The position numbers and the translations under genes were made by a program. Below are positions 36,155 to 46,262 of a stretch of DNA of 64,000 bases, piece by piece. Origin of the DNA: Verrucomicrobiota bacterium (GTDB taxonomy: Bacteria > Verrucomicrobiota > Kiritimatiellia > CAIVKH01); contig JACKPT010000006.1 of assembly GCA_024233345.1 (NCBI GenBank), forward strand, positions 149,098 to 213,097, written 5' to 3'. The notes beneath the pieces were generated by a model, which worked only from the letters and a program-made list of their open reading frames with translations, searched no databases and was not told the DNA's origin. Numbering within the stretch: position 1 is the first letter of the stretch; the number at the start of each line of letters is the position of its first letter.

Positions 36155-37372
36155 TCACTTCTCGACTTCCGGGTCGAGAAATTGCATGCCCCGGATTCGT
36201 TCCGCCGTCAACCTGGCGGCCATCGCCATCGCCTCCGGCTTCCAATGGGTATCGTCTCTCCAATACAGGGCGGGACCCGTGGCAGCTTGCTCCCGGAACA
36301 GCGTGAAAAGATTGATCACGGGGAGATTACGCCTCCGCAGTTCTTCCTCAAACTCAATCAGGGTGCAGGGGGGGGACTCCGAAAAATTATCTGGGATGAG
36401 CTCACGATATACTTGCTCCTTGTCGGGGATCAGAACCACCACCAATTCACTGCCCCGGGTTCGAAGAGCATCGCGAATAAACGCCACCGCATAAGCGGCT
36501 TGTGAGAGATTCCGTTGTTCCCTCGACCAGGCCATCGATTCCAAGTTGTAGTGGTAGAACAGAAATGAATTTCCATAACGATCTGGCTTTGACACCACGA
36601 CATCTTTGGTTATGGACCCAAACACCCTATATCGTATGATATTCCATGCCCGATTGACTGCGGCGCTAAAGTAGGACGTATTCGGCAGGGTCGTTTTAAG
36701 TTTTGCCGGCTTCAGTTGGTCCCAGGCAATTTTCTCCCCCCTCGAGAGGTCCTCCTGAACCGCTCCCCCCTTATTGAGCACGCGGAGATGATACACATAC
36801 CCGGAAAACAGGCCGCCAGCGATTTCCCGCTCCAGAAGCCCCCATACGATCACCTTCGGTGGCCGATCGATAAAACGTCCTTCCAACAGATACCGGTGAA
36901 GCCCCCAGAAAGCACCGCTCCCAGGATAGGCATGGTTATAGACCGGAACACCGAGATCTACCGCCAACAGTTCGGGAAAGCTCCCATGCTTCCCGAACTT
37001 CACATTCATAAAACTGTCCCCGACCACCATCACCGGATAACGTTTGCCGACGGTTGGCGGATCATTCCGGTATCCGGCCTCATCGGCCTGAATGAGGGTC
37101 TCCGGCTTGGTTTCACCATAACGCGCGACAACATCATCCACCGCGGCAAGCCGGGTAAGATCTCCGCCCCGAATCGGCGGAATCTCCTGCCGGAACAGGG
37201 GGGGGTAGGGCCCACGGGTAACCGAGGCACTTTCCTTGGGCCTTGTCATCAACCGATCCTGCCAATGAAAATGCTCAAAGCGCAGAAACCAATCTCCGGC
37301 AGCCAGGAAGAGCCATAGACACCCGATCAGGAAAACCGGAAGAACGACCTTGCTCTTGGTAAACCGCATCAT
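36155..37372 (-). CDS. AlgX/AlgJ-like SGNH protein for polysaccharide O-acetylation
   Basis: A 405-residue protein with one N-terminal membrane helix (about residues 8-25) and a periplasmic SGNH-like domain. The nucleophile motif is VVGDSF near 116-121 and the catalytic Asp/His pair appears as WRDDTHWKP near 378-386, as in AlgJ/AlgX and related acetyltransferases that work with an MBOAT partner. The MBOAT gene lies 7.4 kb away at 44733 rather than adjacent. ATG at 37372 was chosen because an ATG at 37390 would overlap the divergent gene at 37382; 37369 is also possible. C8 tracts (36368-36375 and 37198-37205, minus strand) lie within it. Confidence 0.85.
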   Translation of the reverse strand: MMRFTKSKVVLPVFLIGCLWLFLAAGDWFLRFEHFHWQDRLMTRPKESASVTRGPYPPLFRQEIPPIRGGDLTRLAAVDDVVARYGETKPETLIQADEAGYRNDPPTVGKRYPVMVVGDSFMNVKFGKHGSFPELLAVDLGVPVYNHAYPGSGAFWGLHRYLLEGRFIDRPPKVIVWGLLEREIAGGLFSGYVYHLRVLNKGGAVQEDLSRGEKIAWDQLKPAKLKTTLPNTSYFSAAVNRAWNIIRYRVFGSITKDVVVSKPDRYGNSFLFYHYNLESMAWSREQRNLSQAAYAVAFIRDALRTRGSELVVVLIPDKEQVYRELIPDNFSESPPCTLIEFEEELRRRNLPVINLFTLFREQAATGPALYWRDDTHWKPEAMAMAARLTAERIRGMQFLDPEVEK

Positions 37373-37381
37373 AGTATTGTC

Positions 37382-38779
37382 ATGACTCATGAAACCTGCA
37401 CCAACGCTACTTTACCGGTTTTAACCTTGTCGACCAAATCCATTCTTGAAAGTCAGGTCATAGAGCCGGGGCTCTGCACCGGCTGCGGGGCGTGCATTGC
37501 CATCAGCACCCAAACCGAATCCGTCATGGCCGACTCTCCGCTGGGTCCGTTGCCTCAATTCAGCGGTGAAGATCCCCCGGATGCGGCGGTACGGGTTTGT
37601 CCGGCCTATCGTCTTTCCTATCCCGATTTATACCGTAGCCACTACCAGAGCCTCCCCGAGTCATGGCTACTCGGAACGGTTCTGCGGACCAGAACGGGAC
37701 ACGCCACCAACCCGGATATTCGCCGCCTCGGGGCCTCGGGAGGCACCCTGACCGCCGTTCTGTGCCATCTCTTGATAACGAAGCGTGTAGACGCGGTGGT
37801 TGCGGTGCGCCAGGGGGTTCCCGAGCCAGAGCTGGCAAGGGCGGTACTATGCCACTCCGTTGAGGATGTGCTCTCCTGTGCGCAATCGGTGTATGTTCCT
37901 GTTTCGGTCTTGGATATCCTGCGGCAACTGGAACCGGGCAAGCGTTATGCCATGACCTGTCTGCCCGATCAGGCGGCCGCGCTTCGCGCCCTGCAGCGAG
38001 AAGGCTTCGGCCCGGCCCATCAAGTTGTGTATGTACTAGGACCGTATACCGGAACCGCCCTGTACCCGGCGGCAATTCGGAACTACCTGCGAAGTAAAGG
38101 TGTGAGGCCAAATGATCCGATAACCTCGCTAAAGTGGCGGGCGGGTGAATGGCCCGGTTATCTGGAAATCAAGACCCAATCCGGACAGATATTCCGTTCC
38201 AATAAGGTGTACTACAATTTTCTGATTCCATTCTTCATCACCCAGAACAGCCTTCAGAACATGGACTTTGCCAATGAATTCAGTGATCTCTCAGTCGGAG
38301 ATGCCTGGTCGCCGGCTCTGGAGGCCCAAGGCCAGGGTTTCTCGGTGTTCACCACCCGATCCCAGGAAATGGAAGACATCCTCCAGGAGATGTGCGAACT
38401 GAACCTGCTGACCACGAAATCGATCGATCCGGTGAAGGCATCGGAGATGCACGGCCATATGATGGACTTTAAGAAGCGGGGTGGCTATATCCGCAACCAA
38501 TTCAGACGCAAACTCGGGCGCCCCGCCCCCGACTACGGGTTCAGACCGAGTCCCCTGCCCTTTTCCCGAATCCTTGTTGAGTGTGTTATCTCCAGCATCT
38601 TTCTGGTCTGTCGAACCCGGCTGGCGCGGTGGCTCCTGTCCCTGATCCCCGAACGTATCATCGGCCCGGCCTTCAACCGGTTGCGGCTCGGTTGGAAGGC
38701 ACTCAGCAAACCAACCAAGCGCAAGGGATTGGGCAACCTCACCATGATTGAAACCCACAAAGCCAGCGCCAAATCATGA
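37382..38779 (+). CDS. FrhB-like coenzyme F420 hydrogenase/dehydrogenase beta-subunit family protein
   Basis: 465 residues. Near the N-terminus CTGCGAC places Cys32, Cys35 and Cys38, and VCPAY adds Cys73, enough for one [4Fe-4S] cluster. The central part, with a NPDIRRLGASGG segment and SDLSVGDAW near residue 300, matches the FrhB N- and C-terminal domains. Family members bind flavin or F420 and move electrons; homologues are common in polysaccharide loci of organisms without F420, where their substrate is mostly unknown. A hydrophobic helix near residue 400 and a basic tail follow. It overlaps the next gene by 4 bp (ATGA) and heads a four-gene operon. Confidence 0.82.
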   Translation: MTHETCTNATLPVLTLSTKSILESQVIEPGLCTGCGACIAISTQTESVMADSPLGPLPQFSGEDPPDAAVRVCPAYRLSYPDLYRSHYQSLPESWLLGTVLRTRTGHATNPDIRRLGASGGTLTAVLCHLLITKRVDAVVAVRQGVPEPELARAVLCHSVEDVLSCAQSVYVPVSVLDILRQLEPGKRYAMTCLPDQAAALRALQREGFGPAHQVVYVLGPYTGTALYPAAIRNYLRSKGVRPNDPITSLKWRAGEWPGYLEIKTQSGQIFRSNKVYYNFLIPFFITQNSLQNMDFANEFSDLSVGDAWSPALEAQGQGFSVFTTRSQEMEDILQEMCELNLLTTKSIDPVKASEMHGHMMDFKKRGGYIRNQFRRKLGRPAPDYGFRPSPLPFSRILVECVISSIFLVCRTRLARWLLSLIPERIIGPAFNRLRLGWKALSKPTKRKGLGNLTMIETHKASAKS

Positions 38780-40383
38780 CGACAAACATCCTTTTACCCG
38801 AATTGGCGGCCACTTGGCTTCCACGGATCCTTACCCAAATCGACCGGGACCCCACATCATCCACCTTCGGATGTTGCGACCGCAACTGGTGGCACTATAA
38901 AATCCGTGATTTCCCCTCCATCATTCTCCAGCAAGCAGGATACACCGCTTATCTGGCATCGGAGTGTTTGCCGTGGGCCCATGAAAAGACCGGCCTTCAA
39001 CAGCTTGCCGCAGGCAGTTGCCTGTTTTGGAACAAGCAAGTTGCAACCCAAAATTCGTTCGATGAATATTATCCTTGGGAGCAGGGATATCCGCCTCTGG
39101 CTTTTTCGACCCTGGCGGTCATGAAAATGGCTCATGCAGGAGCCGTCGAACCAGCAAATATCCAGGCCGGAGCACACCTTGCCGCGAAGCTGTTGACCCG
39201 AAGGTTTGAGGCTCAGGCTGCCAACCAGCAGGTAGCAGGAATGGCGGCGGTGCTCTGGCTCGCCAAGGTGTTTCCCGGTCTGATTGAATCGACCATGTCC
39301 GGGTACCTTGTGGAAAGAACCCTCGCCCTGCAGACGGAGGAAGGATGGTTCTGGGAATATGACGGGCCCGACCTTGGTTATCTATCGGTGACCATCGATT
39401 GCCTGTGGGATGCCTTCGACGCAACGGGTGACGAGCGATTTGTCTCCGCGGCCCGGAAAGCCTTGCAGTATACGGAGGCCATGACCGCAGTCCATGGCAC
39501 GAACATTGGCATGCACAATGCCCGCAATACCGACTACATCGTTCCCTACGGTATCGCCCGGTTGATGGATGATTCCCGCCCTGAAACGCGCACTGCGGCA
39601 CGGCGACTGGTCAACCGACTTTACCCGCGGTCTGCGCCGGGTCGTCACTTCATGAACGCGACGGATGATCGCTACCTCTGCCACTATATCGGTGCTTCGG
39701 TGTTCAGATCTTTGCCCTATCTTGAGGTCGAAGCAGTGGAACCGCCCCAAGCAGAACCGCGGCATAGTAAGGTGAGACACTTTGAATTGAGTGGGCATGC
39801 TCTTTATCCGCATGCCTTGATCTCCCTTCATAAAGGAGGAATCTTCAGCGTACGGGCCAGTACCGGCGAAATCGCCAGCGACTTCGGCTGGGCAATCGAT
39901 GTGAACCATCGCCGCTATGTGACTCATTGGTGGTCGACTGGTTGGAAAAGCGAACGGTTGGAAAACGGCTGGCGGATCTCCGGCGATCTGGTGGAATGCC
40001 GGGAAATGATCAGCAGCCCCTTGAAGCACGTTTTGCTGCGGGTGGCGAGCCGGCTGCTTGGATCCTCTTTGATTCGTCACCTGAAAGGCCGCCTGATTTT
40101 CAGAAAGCACGCCAGCCCGTATGGTTTTGAGCGCAGGATATACCTGCTCGATAGGAGGGTAATGGTGGAAGACACCCTCACCGGCCTTACCGAAGAGATC
40201 GTTCCCGTTCCGGCTCCCCGAGCCTCACGCCGTCATGTTGCCAGCGCGGACAGCTATCATCCGGAGGACTTTAATCCGGTGCCGAAACCGTGGCACCGGA
40301 CAAGAGAAATCCAGCGAGATGGAAGTCGATGGCATGCGACAACCACCTACACGACAACACCTGATACCGCATCCGAGGCATAA
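38776..40383 (+). CDS. Alpha/alpha-toroid protein, heparinase II/III-like, function unknown
   Basis: 535 residues without signal peptide or membrane helix. The first 330 residues look like repeated helical hairpins with glycosidase-like tracts (TEEGWFWEYDGPDLGYLS, DYIVPYGIARLMDD), an alpha/alpha-toroid. The second part, from HFELSGHALYPH on, is beta-rich with GGIFSVRASTGE, DFGWAIDV and YGFERRIYLLDRRVMVEDT, as in the C-terminal sheet of heparinase II/III-type lyases. I cannot identify catalytic residues. A cytoplasmic protein with this shape may act on an assembling glycan. It starts inside the stop of the FrhB-like gene and is followed after 3 bp by GT2. Confidence 0.6.
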   Translation: MTTNILLPELAATWLPRILTQIDRDPTSSTFGCCDRNWWHYKIRDFPSIILQQAGYTAYLASECLPWAHEKTGLQQLAAGSCLFWNKQVATQNSFDEYYPWEQGYPPLAFSTLAVMKMAHAGAVEPANIQAGAHLAAKLLTRRFEAQAANQQVAGMAAVLWLAKVFPGLIESTMSGYLVERTLALQTEEGWFWEYDGPDLGYLSVTIDCLWDAFDATGDERFVSAARKALQYTEAMTAVHGTNIGMHNARNTDYIVPYGIARLMDDSRPETRTAARRLVNRLYPRSAPGRHFMNATDDRYLCHYIGASVFRSLPYLEVEAVEPPQAEPRHSKVRHFELSGHALYPHALISLHKGGIFSVRASTGEIASDFGWAIDVNHRRYVTHWWSTGWKSERLENGWRISGDLVECREMISSPLKHVLLRVASRLLGSSLIRHLKGRLIFRKHASPYGFERRIYLLDRRVMVEDTLTGLTEEIVPVPAPRASRRHVASADSYHPEDFNPVPKPWHRTREIQRDGSRWHATTTYTTTPDTASEA

Positions 40384-40386
40384 GTC

Positions 40387-41358
40387 ATGAAACTCATTAT
40401 CCAGATTCCATGCCTGAACGAGGAAACCACACTACCGGATACAATCCGGGACCTGCCCACAAAAATCGAGGGCATGACCGAGATCGAGTATCTCGTCATT
40501 GATGACGGCAGCACCGATCAAACCGCCGAGGTGGCCAGATCCCTCGGCGTCCATCACGTGCTGCAACTCGGCAGCAACCGGGGTCTGGCCCGGGCCTTCT
40601 CGCGTGGCATTGAGTATGCTCTGGCCCAGGGCGCGGACATTGTAGTCAACACCGATGCCGACAACCAGTACCGCGGGGAGGACATCGCCAGACTGGTCCA
40701 GCCGATTCTCGCCAATCAAGCCGATCTGGTGGTCGGCTGCCGACCGATCATCGAACACCCGGAGTTCACCCCGGCGAAAAAATTACTACAACGACTCGGG
40801 AGCTGGACCCTGCGTCAGGTCTCCCAAACCACCGTCCGGGATGCCGCGTCCGGGTTTCGGGCATTTTCACGCGAGGCCTGCCAGCGCCTGTTCGTGTACT
40901 CCAGCTTTTCCTATTGTATGGAAACCTTGATCCAGGCCGGTACCACCGGGCTGCGAGTCGCCTCCGTCGACATCCGGGTCAATGCTTCGACCCGCCCATC
41001 ACGGCTTTTTAAGAGCGTTCCCCAGTACCTTGCCAAATCGGGCATGACCATCTTCACCATGTTCATGCTCTATCGACCAGGACGCTTCTTCGCCGCAATC
41101 GGGGGATTTCTCCTCGCAATTGCCTTTGCCTTGGGGTTCCGGTTTATCTGGCTGGTCTACCTGAGTCCCACCCCTGATCCGGGTCGCACGTACCTGCCCT
41201 CGCTGATTCTCACCGCAATCTGCGGGGTCATGGGACTCCTCGTCTGTGTCCTCGGCGTGCTGGGTGAACTGGTTAAATTCCAACGCCGACTACAGGAAGA
41301 GTCCCTTTACCAACTGCGGCGCTCACGAGGGAACCGCGACCAGGAAAAACACACGTGA
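40387..41358 (+). CDS. GtrB-type GT2 with two membrane helices
   Basis: 323 residues. The catalytic domain has IIQIPCLNEETTLPDTI (3-19), VIDDGSTDQT (36-45), and NTDADNQY near 94-101 supplying the metal-binding DAD. Two C-terminal helices (about residues 233-258 and 272-298) anchor it in the inner membrane, the GtrB/ArnC plan: it transfers a sugar to polyprenyl phosphate. The following GtrA gene overlaps it by 4 bp (GTGA), supporting a GtrB role. Third gene of the operon beginning at 37382. Confidence 0.9.
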   Translation: MKLIIQIPCLNEETTLPDTIRDLPTKIEGMTEIEYLVIDDGSTDQTAEVARSLGVHHVLQLGSNRGLARAFSRGIEYALAQGADIVVNTDADNQYRGEDIARLVQPILANQADLVVGCRPIIEHPEFTPAKKLLQRLGSWTLRQVSQTTVRDAASGFRAFSREACQRLFVYSSFSYCMETLIQAGTTGLRVASVDIRVNASTRPSRLFKSVPQYLAKSGMTIFTMFMLYRPGRFFAAIGGFLLAIAFALGFRFIWLVYLSPTPDPGRTYLPSLILTAICGVMGLLVCVLGVLGELVKFQRRLQEESLYQLRRSRGNRDQEKHT

Positions 41359-41741
41359 AAATCAACCATCGCGCCCGGAAGCTGTTTCAATTTCTGGCCG
41401 CGGGACTTCCGGCATTCCTGCTCGCAGTACCGGGCAACTATGCATTGGTCGAATGGGCAGGGGTTTCCAAGAGTCTGGCCTACGCGATCATGCTGGTCTG
41501 TCAGGTTACCATGAATTATTTCATGTGCCGATGGTTTGTGTTTGAAAAGAAAAACGCCAGAGCTTGGTACATCGAGCTTCCGGCGTTTGCGTCCGGGATT
41601 CTGGTGATCCGACTCCTGGACTGGACAGTGTACATCGCACTCGTCCACTATGTAGGCATCTACTATATCGTGGCGCAACTCTTCAATGTGTTTGTGTTCG
41701 CGGTGTTGAAATTCATCTTCAGCGAAAAGATTCTCACCTGA
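41355..41741 (+). CDS. GtrA-family membrane protein
   Basis: 128 residues with four membrane helices and the GtrA pattern: a LFQFLAAGLPAFLL first helix and NYFMCRWFVFE at about residues 55-65, matching the conserved N-x-x-x-x-R-x-W-x-F region. GtrA proteins are thought to flip the polyprenyl-phosphate sugar made by GtrB. The start is GTG at 41355, overlapping the GtrB stop. The gene end overlaps by 8 bp the convergent GT-C-like gene. Last gene of the operon. Confidence 0.88.
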   Translation: MKINHRARKLFQFLAAGLPAFLLAVPGNYALVEWAGVSKSLAYAIMLVCQVTMNYFMCRWFVFEKKNARAWYIELPAFASGILVIRLLDWTVYIALVHYVGIYYIVAQLFNVFVFAVLKFIFSEKILT

Positions 41742-44677
41742 ACCCCGATGTCGAAGTGGCATACCGTGCAAGCTCATTCCGCCGCCAGAGCGAAGCTTCG
41801 GCCACCTGGACTGGCCGCGAAAACGAAAGGTTGAACGGACCCTGCTTATGGCCGAGTAACCATCGAGGAGATGCTCCCAGTGGAACAACCCCTCGCTTCC
41901 CCTCGAGCCAGAAGCTCAACGGCTGAACATCCTGACCCAGTTCATCCTCCCAGGTAAGGTGGACCTCCAACCGCGACGAACCTGGGTCCGCAACCTCAAG
42001 ATAGAGCAAGTCTACCTCGCGGCCCTCGATCGAAGGGGAGGATTGCTCCAGTAACCAATGTGCAGAAGGCTCATTACTGTCGCCGGATACACCCAAGGGC
42101 GCGAGCAACACGGCTTGCTCACGCAACCCCGCCCAGGATCGGCCCCACCCATCCGGAAGGCCACCCAGATCCTGGCACGAGAAGATCGTAGCGAGCCTGA
42201 CCACGCGGTCTTGGCCAACCAACCTGCGATCATAGGCCGGGGAGTTGGTGTTGACCATGAAGGTAAATCCATCGACCTCAACCGGTTCATAGTTCAACAA
42301 GATATGCTTATACAGATAGTAGGACCTGAAATTCGCTTTGTCATCGACCACGATGATGGGATCGATAAGGACAACCGGTGGCGGATTACCTTCGAGCTGG
42401 GCCAAGACCGCAGCCTGCTGCCGCGCGTTGACGATACTGGCGTGGGCTGCATATCGAATCGGAACCGGACGATTGGCGAAAACATAATAGCTCTGGTGAT
42501 TGGTCAGATCAAGGTAGGTTGCGTCAGGGGGAAGGACCCGCTCCAGCGCCTGTACAAATCGCCGTATGGCCTCGAGTCGGTCACCCTCGGTGTAGAGTAC
42601 CCCCATTCGCGAATAGCCGGGAATGGCGCCGTCCATTGGTTGGAGGGATGCGGGGATGTCCACGGTGCGAAAGGTATTCCAAAACAAACCCTGCCACGAC
42701 AACCGGCTGGGCTGCCCCATGATCGCGAGGAACACACCCGCGAGCACTCCCAGAGGAATGAAGCGAACGGTTCCGGTCACGGGATAGATCTGCCGGATTA
42801 AGACCGGCAGAAGAAAAAAAAACGCTATGCAGGAAAGGCTGCCTGTTCGGCTAGCGGTGGCCGGGTCGATCCGTTGGATCGCGTACATCTTGAACATGTA
42901 CAACAGCAACGCCGCACCCAGGGTGAGGTAAACGGTTGGCAAATTCATTTCTCCATCCCTGTTCCAGACCAGAAAAAAGGCAAAAACAGCCAACAGGAGC
43001 ACCCCGATCCAGGTGAAGCGAAAAAGTTCATAGATCCAGGAAATGGAAAGAAGCCCGGAGGCAAAGGGGGTCACCCCAAAACTGAACTCCCAGGGTTTGC
43101 CCCGGGTTGCTTCATAGGCATGTCGATTTTCAAGAATGAACTCGATATAACCAAACCCCATTTCCCGGGTCACGGGAATCAACAGGATCGCGGTGAGGAT
43201 GGCGAGAAGTGCCATGGCGCCCACGAGGATTCCGCGCGGACATTCTTTCCATCCACGCCCCACCTGCCACAAGGCAAAAGGCAGGGTGGCCAGGCCCAAA
43301 CTGGCTCCGACCACAGTATTGTAAAGGGCGCCCCCCCCCCACAACCAGAACCCAGCAAACAAGCCAACGAACCGGTTGGGTCATCAGGGGCCGGTATCCG
43401 AGAAACAAAAAGCCGGGGACCAGGAACATCATCCGGCCCATATAGAAGGTTTGCGGCAAGGCTAGCAGCGCACACCAAAGCGCGGTGGCATGGCCAGCTA
43501 CCCGCCATATCGCCCAGTAAGTCAGACATGCCGATACGGCAAATAGAATGGCCATTGAATCCAGGTAATGCCCGACTGTCCCATCAAAGAACAGGGCATT
43601 CATGGCTCCGGAGGTAATGTGCATAAACCCGTGAAAGGGGAAAAACTCAAGGAAGGGCACCTTGCCGAAATCCATCCACTGGAACCAGGGCAACATCTGC
43701 TCACCGAGATGAAAATCATCCGTCCACAATTTGGGGATGTGACGGGTTTCTGCACCGGCAAATACCGCCAGGGCCATCATGCAGGGAATGGAGATCAACT
43801 GAGCGAGGGGCCGTTCTGCGGATAAACGCGAAAGACTGAACTTCCGTCCCAGCGAAAACCATGCCCCAACCGCGACCGTCATCGTCAAGCCCAGTAACCG
43901 CCACGATGGATCCAACGGGACAGCAACGCCGCGATGCGTAAAGTGAGAGGGAAGGACAGAAAAGAACAGCAGTGGCAACCCAGCCTGGGAAACAAGGAGC
44001 GCCAGACCGAGACTTGAACAAAGGCGGTCGCCGGGCACGAAAGAAACGATGAGGAAAAGGGTGCAGACCGCTAACAGGAATGGCCCCAGCGCCATGATTC
44101 GCATGAGGTAGGGCATATGGGCGGTCAGATCCGGGAGAAAATAGGACAGACCTTGAGAGATCCCAAAGCCGCTGAAAATAGAGAACAGTAAAAGGCCCGC
44201 TACTCCGTACAGCAACGCGGAGGGATTCCGAACGTCACCGAGCGCATCCCGTCGCAGAGCCATGGCGATCAGCATGATCAACAGGACCAAAGCCGCCATG
44301 ACCCAGAGATAGGGGAAGCCAGCGTCTTCGGGTTGGGTGATCATCACCCCCCCCCAGATGGAGGCAGAGGCAAAGACCATGTCGAAGGCAGACGCAAGCG
44401 ACTCTCGCCAGCTCGGCCACCGGCGGAGGATCCGACCACACAAACCATACAGGGCGATACACAACACCAGCGTCATGAATAGAAACCCGGAAAAAACCCG
44501 GGCGTCACGCATCTTGGGAATTCCGGCCCACGAATGCGGACCGGTTACAAATTCCTGATATGCAACCGGTGCATGAAGAAATGGCCACAGGATGTACATG
44601 GCCAACAGGGCAAGCGCCATGGACAATAACGGTATCCGCCATCCAAGGCAGGGATTGATCACATTGGGAATTTTCAT
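41734..44677 (-). pseudogene. Large GT-C-like membrane protein, frame broken at a G10 tract
   Basis: The gene starts at ATG 44677. Its first frame encodes about 440 residues of dense membrane helices with LWTDDFHLGEQMLPW near residue 320, a GT-C-type acidic pair in an outer loop. At 43331-43340 the minus strand reads ten consecutive G. After this tract the first frame soon loses hydrophobic pattern and stops at 43130, while the next frame continues as ALYNTVVGASLGLATLPF with further helices and a soluble C-terminal domain to 41734. With nine G the whole is one 980-residue product. A second tract, G9 at 44347-44355, lies in the same gene. This is either a phase-variable OFF state or a base error in the assembly. 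Confidence 0.75.
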
Positions 44678-44732
44678 GGTTGGATTGTGCGATGGAGTTG
44701 TTCGGTCCCCCGAACGTCTTTTCGGATCGAAA

Positions 44733-46190
44733 TCAAAATTGGAAGTATAGAAATGGAGAACTACTGTTGATCATCAGGACCGCCGTACTAAGCAGGAACA
44801 GAAGGAGTGCCACCCCGGTTCGCAGGAAAATCGTTGCCCATGACGAACCGAAGGCCGGAGCCTCTTCCGGTTCCAGATTCATACGAAGGATCGACCAGCT
44901 ATTGGGCAGGAAGAACGCGATGACCAGGGTGGCGCCAAGGAGAATCAGGATGGCATACAGCGGCAGCGCTCCGTTCCAATGGATCACCCCACCCCAACCG
45001 TTCAGGCCGACCAGTCCCCGCCAGATGCCGACCGCATCACCGACCGAGGCCGCGCGGAACGGGACCCAGGCAACACAGACAACGATGAAGGTTCTGGCCC
45101 TCCCCCATGCCGGTTTATCGGCATGGCCCGTGCCGCGAAATCGCTCCCAGGCCAGCAGGACTCCGTGAATGCCGCCCCAGACTACAAAAGTCCAGTTGGC
45201 TCCGTGCCATAACCCGCCCAGCAACATGACCAGCATAAGGTTGATATAGGTGCGGTGCACACTGATCCGGTTACCGCCGAGTGGTATGTACAGATAATCA
45301 CGCAGCCAGTTGGATAGTGAAATATGCCAGCGTCGCCAGAAATCCGTGATGGACTCTGCTTTGTAGGGAGAGTTGAAGTTGATGGGAAACCGGAACCCGA
45401 AAAGCAGGCCAAGCCCGATGGCCATATCCGAATAGCCGCTGAAATCGAAATAGATCTGCATGGCATAGGCGAGCGTCCCAACCCATGCAGCCACCAACCC
45501 GGGCGATGAAGTATCGAAGGCCAGGGAGGTCAACGGAGCCACCGCATCGGCAACCAAAACCTTCTTGGAAAAGCCGAGAATAAACAACGCTGCCCCCCGG
45601 GCAACCAGAGCCATGGAGTGTCGCCGCTCCACAAGCTGATCCGCCAGTTCATGGTATCGGACGATCGGCCCAGCCACCAGTTGAGGAAACAGCGACACAT
45701 AGCAGGCAAAATCCAGAAACGATCGGGTCTGTTTCGCTCGTCCATGATACAAGTCGATGGAATAGCTCATGCTCTGGAACGTATAAAACGAGATCCCGAC
45801 CGGAAGTACGAGATGGAGGAGAGGAATTGGAGACTGGAGATTGGAGATTGGAGAATGGGGGAAAAGAGCGGCGAGGCCATAGTTCAGGGTCGCGGCGAAC
45901 ATGTCATAGTACTTGAAGAAACCGAGGAGAGAGAGGTTGCTGATAATGGATACCGCAACCCAACGCTTTCGTCCCCGCCGGGTGGTGCATCGGCCTATCC
46001 CTTCGCCAGCCGAATAGTCAATCAGGGTGGACAACAGCATCAATCCACAAAAGCGGTAATCCCACCATCCGTAAAACAGATAGCTGGCCAGTGTGAGAAA
46101 AAGGGTTCGACCCCGGCCAGGCAGCAGATAATAGCCGAGCAAAACAACCGGCAGAAACAGGAACAGGAATTCGTAACTGCTAAAAATCAT
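44733..46190 (-). CDS. MBOAT family O-acyltransferase (AlgI-like)
   Basis: 485 residues, polytopic, of the AlgI/DltB group that carries acyl groups across the membrane for O-acetylation of exported glycan. The conserved DFWRRWHISLSNWLRDYLYI segment holds invariant His289, and GGLWHGANW holds catalytic His329. FSGYSDMAIG at 250-259 is also typical. Residues 111-122, in the loop before the LPVGISFYTF helix, are encoded by a five-unit heptamer array. The AlgX/AlgJ-like protein encoded at 36155 is a likely partner. Upstream, the 72-bp gap to the kinase gene contains a 9-bp repeat block. Confidence 0.93.
   Translation of the reverse strand: MIFSSYEFLFLFLPVVLLGYYLLPGRGRTLFLTLASYLFYGWWDYRFCGLMLLSTLIDYSAGEGIGRCTTRRGRKRWVAVSIISNLSLLGFFKYYDMFAATLNYGLAALFPHSPISNLQSPIPLLHLVLPVGISFYTFQSMSYSIDLYHGRAKQTRSFLDFACYVSLFPQLVAGPIVRYHELADQLVERRHSMALVARGAALFILGFSKKVLVADAVAPLTSLAFDTSSPGLVAAWVGTLAYAMQIYFDFSGYSDMAIGLGLLFGFRFPINFNSPYKAESITDFWRRWHISLSNWLRDYLYIPLGGNRISVHRTYINLMLVMLLGGLWHGANWTFVVWGGIHGVLLAWERFRGTGHADKPAWGRARTFIVVCVAWVPFRAASVGDAVGIWRGLVGLNGWGGVIHWNGALPLYAILILLGATLVIAFFLPNSWSILRMNLEPEEAPAFGSSWATIFLRTGVALLLFLLSTAVLMINSSSPFLYFQF
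45826..45860. repeat. 5-unit heptamer array (ATTGGAG) inside the MBOAT gene
   Basis: Five 7-bp units: ATTGGAG, ACTGGAG, ATTGGAG, ATTGGAG, AATGGGG. On the coding strand they read as CTCCAAT and resemble the CCAATCT units at 1762-1859. The frame stays open. Confidence 0.9.
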
Positions 46191-46211
46191 GACGGTATAG
46201 AGGTTGTCACG

Positions 46212-46247
46212 GGGAAGCTACGGAAGACGCGGAAGGGCGCAGAAATG
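46212..46247. repeat. 9-bp repeat block (CGGAAGNNN type)
   Basis: Four 9-bp units (GGGAAGCTA, CGGAAGACG, CGGAAGGGC, GCAGAAATG) in the short gap between the kinase and MBOAT genes. Confidence 0.7.
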
Positions 46248-46262
46248 AATGCAGCGTAAAAA

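Noticed and set aside
45618..46259. Plus-strand frame opposite the MBOAT gene
   Set aside because: Antisense to a clear MBOAT coding sequence and of low-complexity, charged composition.
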